Assembly (NCBI GenBank): GCA_041905785.1
Contig: JAYRKJ010000016.1
Coordinates: 62,001 to 126,000 of the forward strand
Source of the DNA: Roseateles_B sp041905785
GTDB lineage: Bacteria > Pseudomonadota > Gammaproteobacteria > Burkholderiales > Burkholderiaceae_C
DNA length: 64,000 nucleotides
Direction: 5' to 3'
The position numbers and the translations under genes are program-made. Below, piece after piece: positions 8,014 through 16,087 of this stretch. The notes under the pieces were generated by a model. That model did not search any database. It was not told the origin of the DNA and saw nothing but the letters and a program-made list of their open reading frames with translations. Positions within the stretch are counted from its first letter, which is position 1; every line of letters starts with the position of its first letter.

Positions 8014-9063
8014 TCAGCGGCTGGCGCCGCGGGCCAGGGCGGCCACGGAGTCGCGCTCCACGAGGCGGGGCTCGGGCAGCTTCAGGGTGGGCTTGTTGCC
8101 GGCCAGCATCGCCAGCAGGGCCTGGGCGGTGAGCCGGCCCAGCTCCAGGCTGGCCTGGTGCACGGTGGTGAGCGGCGGGGTCATGTGCATGGCCAGGGCC
8201 AGGTCGTCGAAGCCCACCAGCGAGATGTCCTGCGGCACGCGCAGGCCGGCCTTGTGCAGGGCCACGGCGGCGCCCATGGCCATCTGGTCATTGGCGGCGA
8301 AGAGGGCGGTGAAGCGGTGCGGGCTGGCCAGCAGGCGCTCGGCGGCCTGGCGCCCCCCTTCCTCCAGGTAGTTGCCGCATTCCACCAGCTCGGGCCTGAA
8401 GGCAATGCCGGCCGCATCCAGCGCGGCCTGGTAGCCGGCCAGGCGCTCGCGGGCGTCGGAGTGGCTCTGGTCGCCGCCGATGTGGGCGATGTCCCGGTGC
8501 CCTCGCGCAATCAGGTGCTGGGTGGCCAGGCGCGCGCCCTCGCGGTGGTCGTAGTCCATGGCATAGACATTGGGCGCCTTGATGCTGCGCCCCGTCACCA
8601 CGGTGGGCACCTGCTTGGCCAGCTGGCGCAGGGCGGCGTCGCCCACCCGGCCGTTGAGGATGATCATGCCGTCCACGCGGCGGCCCATGAGGGTGTCGAT
8701 GCAGCGCTGCTCTACCTCCACGTCCCAGTGGCCGCTGACGAAGAGGGCGCTGTAGTGGGCCTCGCTGAGCGTTTCCTCGATGCCGCGCATGGCGACGCCG
8801 AAAAAGGGGCTGTCAATGAACTGGGTGATCACGCCGATGCTCATCGTGCGCCCGCCGGCCAGGCCGCGGGCGATGGGGTTGGGCACGAAGCCCAGCTCTG
8901 CGATGGCGCGGTCCACCGCCGCCTTCTTTTCCGCGCTCACCACCGCCGTGCCGTTGAGGATGCGGGAGACCGTGCTGGGCGACACGCCGCTGGCCTCGGC
9001 CACCATGCCGAGCGTGACGGGACCGGACTTGCGAGCCGAGGGCGTTGCGGGGGTTCGAGCCAT
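8014..9063 (-). CDS. LacI-family transcriptional repressor
   Basis: 349 residues. N-terminal LacI helix-turn-helix (VTLGMVAEASGVSPSTVSRI, about 16-35), hinge region with NPIARGLAGGRTMSIGVI, then a periplasmic-binding-protein-like effector domain (PTVVTGR, HIGGDQSHSDARERLAGYQ, LFAANDQMAMGAAVAL, SLVGFDDLALAMHMTPPLTTV). The DNA-binding helix belongs to the class that binds centres such as GCGC within a symmetric operator, which fits the palindromes at 1350 and 7869. The imperfect copy at 9077, 14 bases before the ATG, suggests autoregulation. The inducer is likely a sugar released from the receptor's substrate; which sugar is unknown. Confidence 0.93.
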   Translation of the reverse strand: MARTPATPSARKSGPVTLGMVAEASGVSPSTVSRILNGTAVVSAEKKAAVDRAIAELGFVPNPIARGLAGGRTMSIGVITQFIDSPFFGVAMRGIEETLSEAHYSALFVSGHWDVEVEQRCIDTLMGRRVDGMIILNGRVGDAALRQLAKQVPTVVTGRSIKAPNVYAMDYDHREGARLATQHLIARGHRDIAHIGGDQSHSDARERLAGYQAALDAAGIAFRPELVECGNYLEEGGRQAAERLLASPHRFTALFAANDQMAMGAAVALHKAGLRVPQDISLVGFDDLALAMHMTPPLTTVHQASLELGRLTAQALLAMLAGNKPTLKLPEPRLVERDSVAALARGASR

Positions 9064-9459
9064 GAGCGTAGCGGTATGAAAGCGTTTGCGTGGACGGTGG
9101 GGCGAGTGTAAGGGCAGCCTCCGACGTCCTTGCCGAACCGTCTGGCCTGTGCCCCGGAGAAGGGGCCTGGCGGAAGGCCGGAAGCGGGCTTCCCTCGATA
9201 CCGGACGGGTCCGGGAAGCCTCCGGCACCGGCAACACCGCAGGCACCGAGGGGGCAAGGGCGCCCAGTGTCGTCACGTGCACCTGACTGATGCGAGCGCA
9301 TGGCGGCCGCAGCCATCGGTCGCGGCCGTGTGTTGCTGGTGGTGTGTTGCCGGTGGTGTGAGCCTTCAAGGCCGGGCCGATGCCCGTCAGGCAGCTCCAG
9401 GGTGGCAGGGCAACCGGGCCGATGCTCTCCGCTGGCAAGCAGCATCGGCCTGGGCCGGC
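9064..9459. other. Intergenic region between lacI and the alpha/beta hydrolase gene
   Basis: No gene was found. Next to the lacI start, at 9077-9090, lies TGAAAGCGTTTGCG, an imperfect copy of the LacI-type operator (left half perfect, right half changed). A candidate -35 TTACAC for lacI lies on the minus strand near 9110. The rest holds only simple GC- and GT-rich direct repeats such as TGTTGCTGGTGGTGTG followed by a near copy, around 9333-9360. Confidence 0.5.
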
Positions 9460-10785
9460 CTATCGACCGTCTCTGACAAACTGATCGCGCGATTCCCTTG
9501 TCGGTTCGTTGGGCAGCGCCGCGGGCTTGCCGTCGACGAACCGGAGGATGGCCTCATGTGTCACGGCCTGACCCTCTGGTGTGCCCCAAAGAATGTGCCC
9601 CACGCCCCGCAGCCATTGAGTGCGTGTGATGGGCACTGCATCGAAATACGCCATGGCCCTGCCGCGGGGTACGTAGCTGCACTCACCCAGCATCAGCAGG
9701 ACGGGCGATTTGAGTGATGCCAGCAGCATCGGCCGTTCGCCCCTTGCCGCCGACTGGCCGACAGCCCTGTTGGCGGCGGGGTTGAAGCGCAATGGCTGGA
9801 AGCGTTCGAGTTGATCTGCGGATCCCCGGCAATAGCCGCCGGAGATCAGGTTGCGTTGCACGGCAGGGCTGGCAAGGTTGATGAGTTCCTCCTGAGGCAC
9901 GAACGGGTTGCCGGCCGGGAGAAGCATGGCCGCCAGCATGCGCGGCGCCATCATGGACGACAGGACCGCCAGGGACGGCGCTTCGCTGGCATCGGGCGCA
10001 GTCGTGGTTTTCTCGTTCAACGCTGGATCGAGGCTGGGCGCGCTCCCGGGCAGCTTCCCGGGTTCGGTTAGGACCACCTGGGTGACCCACTTCCGCGCGC
10101 GAGGGTCTTGCAGGGCAGAGGCCACGACGGCTGCGCCATAGGACTGACCGACGAGGACCGTGGGCTTGCCGATGCGATCGAGGATGGACAGCAGGTCGGC
10201 CACATTGCCGTCGTGGGTGTAGTCTCGCGCATCGCCCAGTGCCGAGCGGCCGCTGCCGAACTGGTCGTAGAGCACGACATCGAAGCCATCCCTGGCGAAG
10301 CCGGCAAAGAAGTCGCGATCAAAGTTCCGGATGTAGGCGCCTGGGCCGCCATGGACGAAAACCAGGGCCTGGTGCCGATCCTGCACGCCTGCGTCCGGGA
10401 CGAAGCGATAGACCGCGACCGACCGGCGGCTGGAGGTCTGCCAGTGGTGGACCGCTGGATCGTCGGGCAGTGGCGGCAGTTGCCTCGAGGCCCCCGGCAC
10501 CATCAGTACCAGCAGGGGCAGCAGCGTCATGACCAGCGGAAGAGACCGCTGAAGCCGCACCCGCATCGGCAGGCCCGCCCCCCCGTCAGGATGGATCTGC
10601 GCGTTTCGCTGCCGCCAGATCCAGACGGCCAGCGCTGAAGCCAGGAGCAGCGCAAGCGCTCCTGAAAGCAGCCCTCTGCTCAGCCAAAGAATCACAAAAA
10701 AGGCGATCCACACGCCCAAAGGGCGGGCGACCGCCCCTGCCACGCGACGAATCCGTTCCGCTGCTTTTCCCACAATAGGCCTCAT
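9460..10785 (-). CDS. Membrane-anchored alpha/beta hydrolase, proline iminopeptidase-like
   Basis: 441 residues. The first about 100 residues contain two or three hydrophobic segments (WIAFFVILWLSRGLLSGALA, LLLASALAVWIW, LVMTLLPLLVLMVPG). The hydrolase domain follows with the oxyanion-hole motif HGGPGAY, YDQFGSGRS and the nucleophile elbow GQSYGA; GVGHILWG near the end supplies the likely catalytic histidine. HGGPG and this elbow are features of the proline iminopeptidase group, but the substrate could differ. The start ATG overlaps the stop of the upstream lipoprotein hydrolase as ATGA, so the two are translationally coupled. The domain probably lies on the periplasmic face; that is inference from the topology. 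Confidence 0.8.
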   Translation of the reverse strand: MRPIVGKAAERIRRVAGAVARPLGVWIAFFVILWLSRGLLSGALALLLASALAVWIWRQRNAQIHPDGGAGLPMRVRLQRSLPLVMTLLPLLVLMVPGASRQLPPLPDDPAVHHWQTSSRRSVAVYRFVPDAGVQDRHQALVFVHGGPGAYIRNFDRDFFAGFARDGFDVVLYDQFGSGRSALGDARDYTHDGNVADLLSILDRIGKPTVLVGQSYGAAVVASALQDPRARKWVTQVVLTEPGKLPGSAPSLDPALNEKTTTAPDASEAPSLAVLSSMMAPRMLAAMLLPAGNPFVPQEELINLASPAVQRNLISGGYCRGSADQLERFQPLRFNPAANRAVGQSAARGERPMLLASLKSPVLLMLGECSYVPRGRAMAYFDAVPITRTQWLRGVGHILWGTPEGQAVTHEAILRFVDGKPAALPNEPTRESRDQFVRDGR

Positions 10786-11621
10786 GGTGAGCCCACGCCC
10801 TCGACCGGAGCGCTCCTGGGCTTGATCAATATCCGGCTGATCGCGTCCGCAACCCTGCCGGCCTGTTCCTTTTGAATGTAGTGGCCAGATGCGACGACTT
10901 CCGTTGCTTCAGCATTCGGCATATTGGACAGCCATTGGGCACGCAGTGTTCTGACCATCTTTTCAAATGCCCCCTGTTCTTCTATGCGGAACTTGCCGCT
11001 GAATAGAAAGTGAATGGGTTTGTCCACCGGTTTCCCTGCCTTCAGATGGACGCTGCATGTGGACTGGCCATCAAATTCCTGGCGCATGGCCGGGGTGAAC
11101 AGGCTGTATCTGAGCGCGCTGAGAAGTGCAGCTTGTGCAGGCGCCTGCCGCTTCAGCTCGGCGAGATGGTCCGGATGCGTCGGGTCAATCAGAACCAGGC
11201 CAAGGACCTCCTCCGGCTGCCGCTGCGCGTAGCAATATTGATAAAGCCCACCCAGTGAATGCCCCACCAGGACAAAGGGCGGTTTCAGGCCCAGACGCCG
11301 GGTCAGTTGGCGCAGCTCGTCAGCGATGGCGCAGGGATCACGAGAACCCGAAGTGAGTGGGCTGCCGCCGTAGCCTGGCCGGTCATAGGCAAGGACCTGG
11401 GTTGTACTTGGCAGCTTTTCAATGACGGACGCCCAGACGTTTTTGCCGTCGCCAAGGCCCGACTGGAAGATGACGGCCGGCCCGGAGCCGTTTCGCCAGA
11501 AATAGCTGACCTCATTCCCGGAGGCAAGCGTCGTGGTGCCAGAGCTTGGCAATGTCGAACAGCCGCTCAGCCCTGCGAGGCAGGCCAGGAGAGACAGGAT
11601 GAAAGCAGACCGGGTGAGCAT
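10782..11621 (-). CDS. Lipoprotein alpha/beta hydrolase
   Basis: 279 residues. Lipoprotein signal peptide with lipobox LSGC (C21), so the protein is probably tethered to a membrane on the periplasmic side. The fold is shown by VIFQSGLGDGKNVW, YDRPGYGGS, the nucleophile elbow GHSLGG and the late GHYIQKEQ with the probable catalytic histidine. It overlaps the downstream membrane hydrolase by ATGA. Codon use is slightly less GC-rich than in the dcw genes. Five TCAGTAA heptads lie about 140 bases upstream. The substrate is unknown; an esterase or peptidase role is possible. Confidence 0.8.
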   Translation of the reverse strand: MLTRSAFILSLLACLAGLSGCSTLPSSGTTTLASGNEVSYFWRNGSGPAVIFQSGLGDGKNVWASVIEKLPSTTQVLAYDRPGYGGSPLTSGSRDPCAIADELRQLTRRLGLKPPFVLVGHSLGGLYQYCYAQRQPEEVLGLVLIDPTHPDHLAELKRQAPAQAALLSALRYSLFTPAMRQEFDGQSTCSVHLKAGKPVDKPIHFLFSGKFRIEEQGAFEKMVRTLRAQWLSNMPNAEATEVVASGHYIQKEQAGRVADAISRILIKPRSAPVEGVGSP

Positions 11622-11762
11622 GACTGGAAGGGATGCAATGGGTGATGTTGGACGCCGGCATTTCAGCTTTCGCTCAGATTCGCTCGATGGAATCGAGCGT
11701 CATTGCCGCCTGGGCGAGTCGCTTGAATGGGTGGATGAAACCACGGTCCGGACGGGGAATCC

Positions 11763-11797
11763 TCAGTAATCAGTAATCAGTAATCAGTAATCAGTAA
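11763..11797. repeat. Tandem heptanucleotide repeat, five copies of TCAGTAA
   Basis: Five perfect head-to-tail copies of TCAGTAA, eight bases beyond the stop of the HExxH gene and upstream of the lipoprotein hydrolase. Because 7 is not a multiple of 3, the array puts TAA on the plus strand and TGA on the minus strand in every frame, a stop cassette on both strands. Confidence 0.95.
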
Positions 11798-11804
11798 TCT
11801 GGCG

Positions 11805-12836
11805 TCACTGCAGATTTTTCACGCCCCATTCAGCAATTAGTTTGCGCAGCGCATGGCCTGCATTGCCTTCCGGATGGCCGCTGATCCAGCCCGCGATCAG
11901 GTCAGCGCTGATTTCGTTCGGGTGATAGTTTTCGTGCGGATTTGGAAAGATGGCCTTGTACTCGCTGATCGAGTTCAGGTCCCGAAGGCGTGCTTGGCCC
12001 TTTTCATTCAGGGAGACCGCGAAATGGCCATGGCTCTCCTGGAGTTCAATGGCAACGATGCGGACGTCGATCGACATGTCCGGTCGACTGGTTTCTCGTA
12101 GCATCAGGTCAGGCCGGATCCACTGGTCTTTTCCGCCGATGTTGATTTTGTAGATCCAGCCGAGGTCCAGTGCATCGGGATTGGTGACGCGATTTTCAAG
12201 AAGCCATGGGTGGTCTGGAACGGTGTCCAGATGGCGGAATCCAAGGACTTCCGTGTACAGGCTGACAAAACGTTGCGGGTGCGTGCGCTGAAGGACATGC
12301 ACCTGTTCATGTGCCAGCAATGGGGCGGCCATCTGGTCGAGAATGGTTGTCCAGCCCCATCGATACATGCGCATCATGGCATCGAGCTCAGTCTGTGCGA
12401 GCACGATGGAGGTGCCACGGGTATGCGGTATCCCGGCCTCCACAGTGGACGCTGTCTTTATGAATGAAAAAGGCGTTCGGGCCATGAGCGGGGCGTTCCT
12501 GATGATTTTTGGCGCCAGTCGTGCAATCACATCCCGCAGCATCGCCTCCTCGTTTGGGGTGAACGCGCGGACGTCCTCCGCATAACGTTGCCGGACCTGT
12601 TCGCGCGCCATGGCCAGCGGCACGTTGTCGAGGCGCAATTTGCTTTTCGCGCGAAGATCACTCATTTGCAGCTGCTCAAAATACCTTGCTTCGGCACCGT
12701 CCACGAGAGCTTTCTTTCCTTCAGCGACGCTCAGGAACTGAACGCTCAGCGATTGGCCGGGTGACGGGAGGTCTTGGGCGCTTGTTGCCCACTTCAGGGG
12801 CAATAGGCACAGGCAGGCGATCAGCAGTCGTTTCAT
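11805..12836 (-). CDS. Secreted HExxH protein, putative zinc metalloprotease
   Basis: 343 residues, family not recognised. The signal peptide is MKRLLIACLCLLPLKWATSAQ. A zinc-binding HExxH motif lies in LLAHEQVHVLQR in the middle of the protein, followed by FVSLYTEVLGF and a C-terminal EISADLIAGWI that may supply a third ligand. ATG 12836 has AAGGAAA upstream. Codon use is noticeably more AT-rich than in neighbours, suggesting horizontal acquisition or weak selection. The gene stands alone on the minus strand between the LysE exporter and the hydrolase pair. Protease activity is inferred only from HExxH and the signal peptide. Confidence 0.65.
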   Translation of the reverse strand: MKRLLIACLCLLPLKWATSAQDLPSPGQSLSVQFLSVAEGKKALVDGAEARYFEQLQMSDLRAKSKLRLDNVPLAMAREQVRQRYAEDVRAFTPNEEAMLRDVIARLAPKIIRNAPLMARTPFSFIKTASTVEAGIPHTRGTSIVLAQTELDAMMRMYRWGWTTILDQMAAPLLAHEQVHVLQRTHPQRFVSLYTEVLGFRHLDTVPDHPWLLENRVTNPDALDLGWIYKINIGGKDQWIRPDLMLRETSRPDMSIDVRIVAIELQESHGHFAVSLNEKGQARLRDLNSISEYKAIFPNPHENYHPNEISADLIAGWISGHPEGNAGHALRKLIAEWGVKNLQ

Positions 12837-12930
12837 TTCTTTTCCTTGTTGATGGCGCCCTGCAGGGGTGCGCTCGCCGCGCTGCAAGCGCTCTGGTGCG
12901 CGGCAGCCTGCGCCTGGCGTCCGGCTGTTC

Positions 12931-13545
12931 CTAGGCCAGTAGGCGCAGCCCGAGCAGAAAGAAGACGAGGCCCGTGATGCGCGCCATGCTCCTGCGCCCC
13001 TGTCCGTTCGGTGCAATCCACCGGCACATCAGGCTGCCGGCAGCGCCCAGCACGGCATGGAACAGCACGCTCAGCACAGTCAGCCAGCTGCCCAGCGCGA
13101 CCAGCTGGGCCGACGCCGGGCCTCGGCCTGCTTCCAGGAACTGCGGAAGGAACAGCGCGAAAAACAAGACCGCCTTGGGGTTGAGCAGGCTGTTCAGGCA
13201 GGCGCGCCACCAGAGGGCATGCGCAGCGACGAGTGAATCGCCGCCCAATGCCGGCAAGTCCCTGGGCGTCAAGGCGCGCCAGGCCAGATGGAACAGGTAG
13301 ACGGCGCCGCACAGGCGCAGGGCGCCCTGTGCAGCCGGCGTCTCGGCGAAGAACAGGCCCAACCCCGATGCGGTGAGTGCGGTCAGCACGATGTCGGCGA
13401 TGCCGATCCCGAAGGCGATCTGGAGCGCGCCTCGTCTGCCATAGCGAGCGCCATGGAGCAGCACAAAGGCCATATTGGGCCCTGGGGACAGGAGCAGCAG
13501 CAGCACCGCCGTGCTGAACAGGGCAAGCGTGGCGAGGCTAGGCAT
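12931..13545 (-). CDS. LysE/RhtB-family amino-acid exporter
   Basis: 204 residues, about six membrane segments. The N-terminal LSPGPNMAFVLLHGARYGRRGAL matches the family signature (SPGPN, then GxxxGRR), and LLNPKAVLFFALFLPQF is the second hallmark (NPKAxxFF). The family exports amino acids or related compounds through the inner membrane. It is divergent from a MocR-type regulator, a common pairing in which the regulator senses the exported compound. Its first bases overlap the end of a degenerate VOC reading frame. The exported substrate is not determined. Confidence 0.92.
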   Translation of the reverse strand: MPSLATLALFSTAVLLLLLSPGPNMAFVLLHGARYGRRGALQIAFGIGIADIVLTALTASGLGLFFAETPAAQGALRLCGAVYLFHLAWRALTPRDLPALGGDSLVAAHALWWRACLNSLLNPKAVLFFALFLPQFLEAGRGPASAQLVALGSWLTVLSVLFHAVLGAAGSLMCRWIAPNGQGRRSMARITGLVFFLLGLRLLA

Positions 13546-13825
13546 GGCAGCCTCGCGGTGGGCGGGCGCTGGCGTCTGCAAAGGACAGCGAGTGCAGCAG
13601 CTTGCCACCAGCGTCGCGCGGGTGCGTCCTGACACAAGCCGGACCGTATGGAGGGCGCCAGCCGGGGGCACCTTCGCAGCAGGCACCCGCCGCCCAGCAC
13701 AAGGCGGGCGAGCCTCCATCCGGCAGGACTTGACGCCGCTGGAAGCCCTGAGCGCGCCTCAAAGTTGCGTAGAACCGATGCGCCTGCAGCAAATCACTGC
13801 TGCCGACGCCGATGTGACTGAACAT
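13538..13825 (-). pseudogene. Remnant of a VOC-family (glyoxalase-like) gene
   Basis: Open frame of 95 codons. The start MFSHIGVGSSDLLQAHRFYA is a typical VOC N-terminus. DGGSPALCW and then EGAPGWRPPYGPACVRTHPR and AGGKLLHSLSF match the middle and the C-terminal end of such proteins. Intact members are about 120-130 residues, so a central block, roughly the residues between ALCW and EGAPG, has been lost, and metal-ligand positions there are missing. The frame ends eight bases inside the lysE-like gene. A truncated gene that is still expressed cannot be excluded. Confidence 0.6.
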
Positions 13826-13909
13826 GAACGTACCCGTGGATGGCGATCGGAGGACTCAGCTTAAGGTTGACCATCGAGTACATTCAAAGAATTGTTATAG
13901 GTACTTTGC

Positions 13910-15232
13910 ATGAAGGGCTCCCAAGACATTGCCAGGCGGATCCTTGAGCGCATCGAGCGCGGGGAGTTGCGTCCGGGAGCCCAGTTGCCGCCCTTGCGGC
14001 AGCAGGCCCGGGAGTCGGGCGTGGCCCTGGCGACTGCGGTGCGGGCCTATGCCTTTCTCGAGGAGCAAGGCCTGGTCGTTGGTGAGCGGGGGCGTGGGAC
14101 TTTCGTGCGCGATCGGGGGGCCGGCTCCAACGATGCCCTGGTGCAGGCGCCTTCCTCGGCGCCTACGGTCGATCTGAGCTTCAACTCACCGACCGTTCCC
14201 GGGCAGGAAGAGATGCTGCGCCACGGTCTGCGCAGTCTTGCCTCGACAGGTGACATCTCCGCGCTGATGCGGTCGACGCCGCAGGGCGGGACGCTGCACC
14301 AGCGCACGGTCGCCGCTCATTTTTTGCGCGAGCGCGGCTTGCACCTGGACGCCGAGCAGGTCCTCTTCGTCAATGGAGCCCAGCACGGGATTGCCATGGC
14401 GCTCGCCACCTGCTGCCAGCCCGGCGACGCCGTGGCGGCCGATGCCCTCACCTACCCAGGGCTGCGCGCGGCCGCTCAGGCGCAGCGCATTGATCTCGTG
14501 CCGGTGCCGATGAGGCCGGATGGCGGCCCCGACCTCGCGGCGTTGGAGCGGCTGTGTGCTCGATCCAGGGTGCGGGCCTACTACTGCATGCCGACGATCC
14601 ACAACCCGCTGGGGACGGTGATGCCCTTGGCGCAGCGGAGGGACCTCGTGGACCTTGCGCGTGCGCTGCGGCTGACTCTGATCGAGGATGCGGCTTATGC
14701 CTTCCTGGCAGATCCGGCGCCTCCGCCCCTCTATGCCCTGGCTCCGGAAAGCACGATCTATGTTTCAGGCTTGTCCAAGAGCGTCGCCTCGGGCCTGAGG
14801 ATCGGCTTTGTCGCCGCGTCCTCGGGGCGGGTCGAGACGCTGGCGCGCCAGATCCGGGTCTCGATCTGGAATCCCTCCTCGCTGGCCATCGCCTTGGCCT
14901 GCCAATGGATGGGCAGTGGTGAGGTCGCGGACTTGGAGGCCGTCAAGCGCCAAGATGCGCGCGCGCGCCAGGCCTTGGCGCGCGAGGTGCTGGCCGGCTG
15001 TACGCTGCGTGGGCACGAGGCGGCCTATTTCGTATGGCTGGAATTGCCGGAAACCTTGCGTGCAGAGGATGCGGCCGCACGGCTGGCCCAGCGAGGCCTG
15101 ATCGTCACCACGGCCGAGCCTTTCGCCGTCGGTCCCGTGCGGCCCCAGGCCTTGCGTCTGGCCCTGGGTTCCTTGCCTATGGATGCCCTGCGCGCCGCGC
15201 TGCAGCAGGTGCGGCGCGAGGTGCATTGGTAG
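13910..15232 (+). CDS. MocR-type regulator (GntR winged helix fused to aminotransferase domain)
   Basis: 440 residues. N-terminal GntR winged helix (IARRILERIERGELRPGAQL, LRQQARESGVALATAVRAYA, VGERGRGTFV, residues 4-70). The rest is a fold-type I aminotransferase domain with VNGAQHGIAMA, the YYCMPTIHNPLG motif, and a PLP-binding lysine in YVSGLSKSVASGLRIGFV. MocR regulators use PLP to sense amino acids or amino-aldehydes and control a neighbouring gene, here most likely the divergent LysE exporter. Intergenic DNA between the two holds the VOC remnant, so the operator probably lies in the last 85 bases before this start, an AT-rich stretch. Confidence 0.93.
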   Translation: MKGSQDIARRILERIERGELRPGAQLPPLRQQARESGVALATAVRAYAFLEEQGLVVGERGRGTFVRDRGAGSNDALVQAPSSAPTVDLSFNSPTVPGQEEMLRHGLRSLASTGDISALMRSTPQGGTLHQRTVAAHFLRERGLHLDAEQVLFVNGAQHGIAMALATCCQPGDAVAADALTYPGLRAAAQAQRIDLVPVPMRPDGGPDLAALERLCARSRVRAYYCMPTIHNPLGTVMPLAQRRDLVDLARALRLTLIEDAAYAFLADPAPPPLYALAPESTIYVSGLSKSVASGLRIGFVAASSGRVETLARQIRVSIWNPSSLAIALACQWMGSGEVADLEAVKRQDARARQALAREVLAGCTLRGHEAAYFVWLELPETLRAEDAAARLAQRGLIVTTAEPFAVGPVRPQALRLALGSLPMDALRAALQQVRREVHW

Positions 15233-15587
15233 ATCGTGCGCCGCCGGGCGGCTGCACCAGCGTCCCGGTGCTGGCTGCGCGGCAGGGGCGACGCAGCGGC
15301 GGGGCTTCATGGGCGACCCGATGAGGGCGAGGGGCGTTTTGCCCTGCCCCGCGAGGTGATCGTCTTTGGCGCCGCCGCCCTGGCGGTGTCCGACTCGGCC
15401 TGGGCGCTCCCCCGACTCACGGCGCACCCCGGAACCGCGGGAAAGTCCCCGATCCAGGCCTCTGCAGTTCATCCAGCACTTTTAGTGCGATTCGCAAGTC
15501 CTTATTTTTGAAGGACTTTTTTTCTGCGCGCGGGCGGTGAAATCAACTGTAAGTGATTGATTTCATTGGACTTTTTTCTTGTTTTCC
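15233..15587. other. Intergenic region upstream of the dcw cluster
   Basis: No gene was found. The first 240 bases are GC-rich with no convincing coding signal. From about 15480 the composition becomes AT-rich, with several T-runs (for example at 15506-15523 and 15569-15587) leading into the mraZ promoter. The T-runs may act as an upstream promoter element. Confidence 0.45.
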
Positions 15588-15616
15588 TTGACCTGGCTGA
15601 AATCGGTTAGTAAAGT
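15588..15616 (+). promoter_or_regulatory. Promoter of the dcw cluster (Pmra)
   Basis: -35 TTGACC (15588-15593), a 17-base spacer, -10 TAAAGT (15611-15616), preceded by AT-rich DNA. The predicted transcription start is near 15623, giving a leader of only about 22 bases before the mraZ GTG. Confidence 0.8.
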
Positions 15617-15650
15617 GGGAGAAATTGTCGAATAGTGGGCCACAGTGGCG
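15615..15650 (+). promoter_or_regulatory. MraZ operator repeats
   Basis: GTGGGA at 15615, GTGGGC at 15635 and GTGGCG at 15645, with a degenerate TTGTCG at 15625 filling the 10-base phase. MraZ is known to bind direct TGGG-type repeats with roughly helical spacing at its own promoter. Here the array covers the end of the -10 box, the start site and the mraZ start codon, so it should repress the whole cluster. Confidence 0.75.
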
Positions 15651-16085
15651 AATTACGTGTTTCAAGGGGCGAGTGCCTTGGCGATGGACGCCAAGGGGCG
15701 CTTGACCGTCCCTGCACGTCACCGCGAGCTGCTGCAGGGGCTGTGCAACGGTCAGCTCACCATCACCAAGCACCCCGAGGGCTGCCTGATGGTCTTCCCC
15801 CGTCCGGCCTGGGAAACCTTCCGTGACCGCATTGCCGCGTTGCCCATGTCGGCGGCTGGCTGGAAGCGCGTGTTCCTGGGCAATGCCCAGGACGTCGAGA
15901 TCGACAGCGCCGCCCGCGTGCTGATCGCCCCCGAACTGCGTGCCAGCGCCAGCCTCCAGAAGGACGTGATGCTGCTGGGCATGGGCAGCCACTTCGAGCT
16001 CTGGGACGCCGCGGCCTATGCCGCCCACGAGGCCCAGGTCATGCAATCCGAGCTGCCGGACGCGCTCAAGGACTTCAGCTTCTGA
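15645..16085 (+). CDS. mraZ: Transcriptional regulator MraZ
   Basis: 146 residues. MraZ is the AbrB-fold regulator of the dcw operon and represses its own promoter. The two repeats of the fold carry the usual signatures: GASALAMDAKGRLTVPARHR near the N-terminus, and NAQDVEIDSAARVLIAPELR in the second half. GTG 15645 is used; GTG 15657 is an equally possible start and would give the more usual MFQGAS N-terminus. No strong ribosome-binding site is present for either, which suggests weak or leaderless-like initiation. The start codon itself lies in the MraZ operator array. First gene of the cluster, two bases before rsmH. Confidence 0.95.
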   Translation: MANYVFQGASALAMDAKGRLTVPARHRELLQGLCNGQLTITKHPEGCLMVFPRPAWETFRDRIAALPMSAAGWKRVFLGNAQDVEIDSAARVLIAPELRASASLQKDVMLLGMGSHFELWDAAAYAAHEAQVMQSELPDALKDFSF

Positions 16086-16087
16086 TC

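Noticed and set aside
11763..11797. CRISPR array
   Set aside because: The repeats are 7 bases, directly adjacent and without spacers; no cas genes are present.
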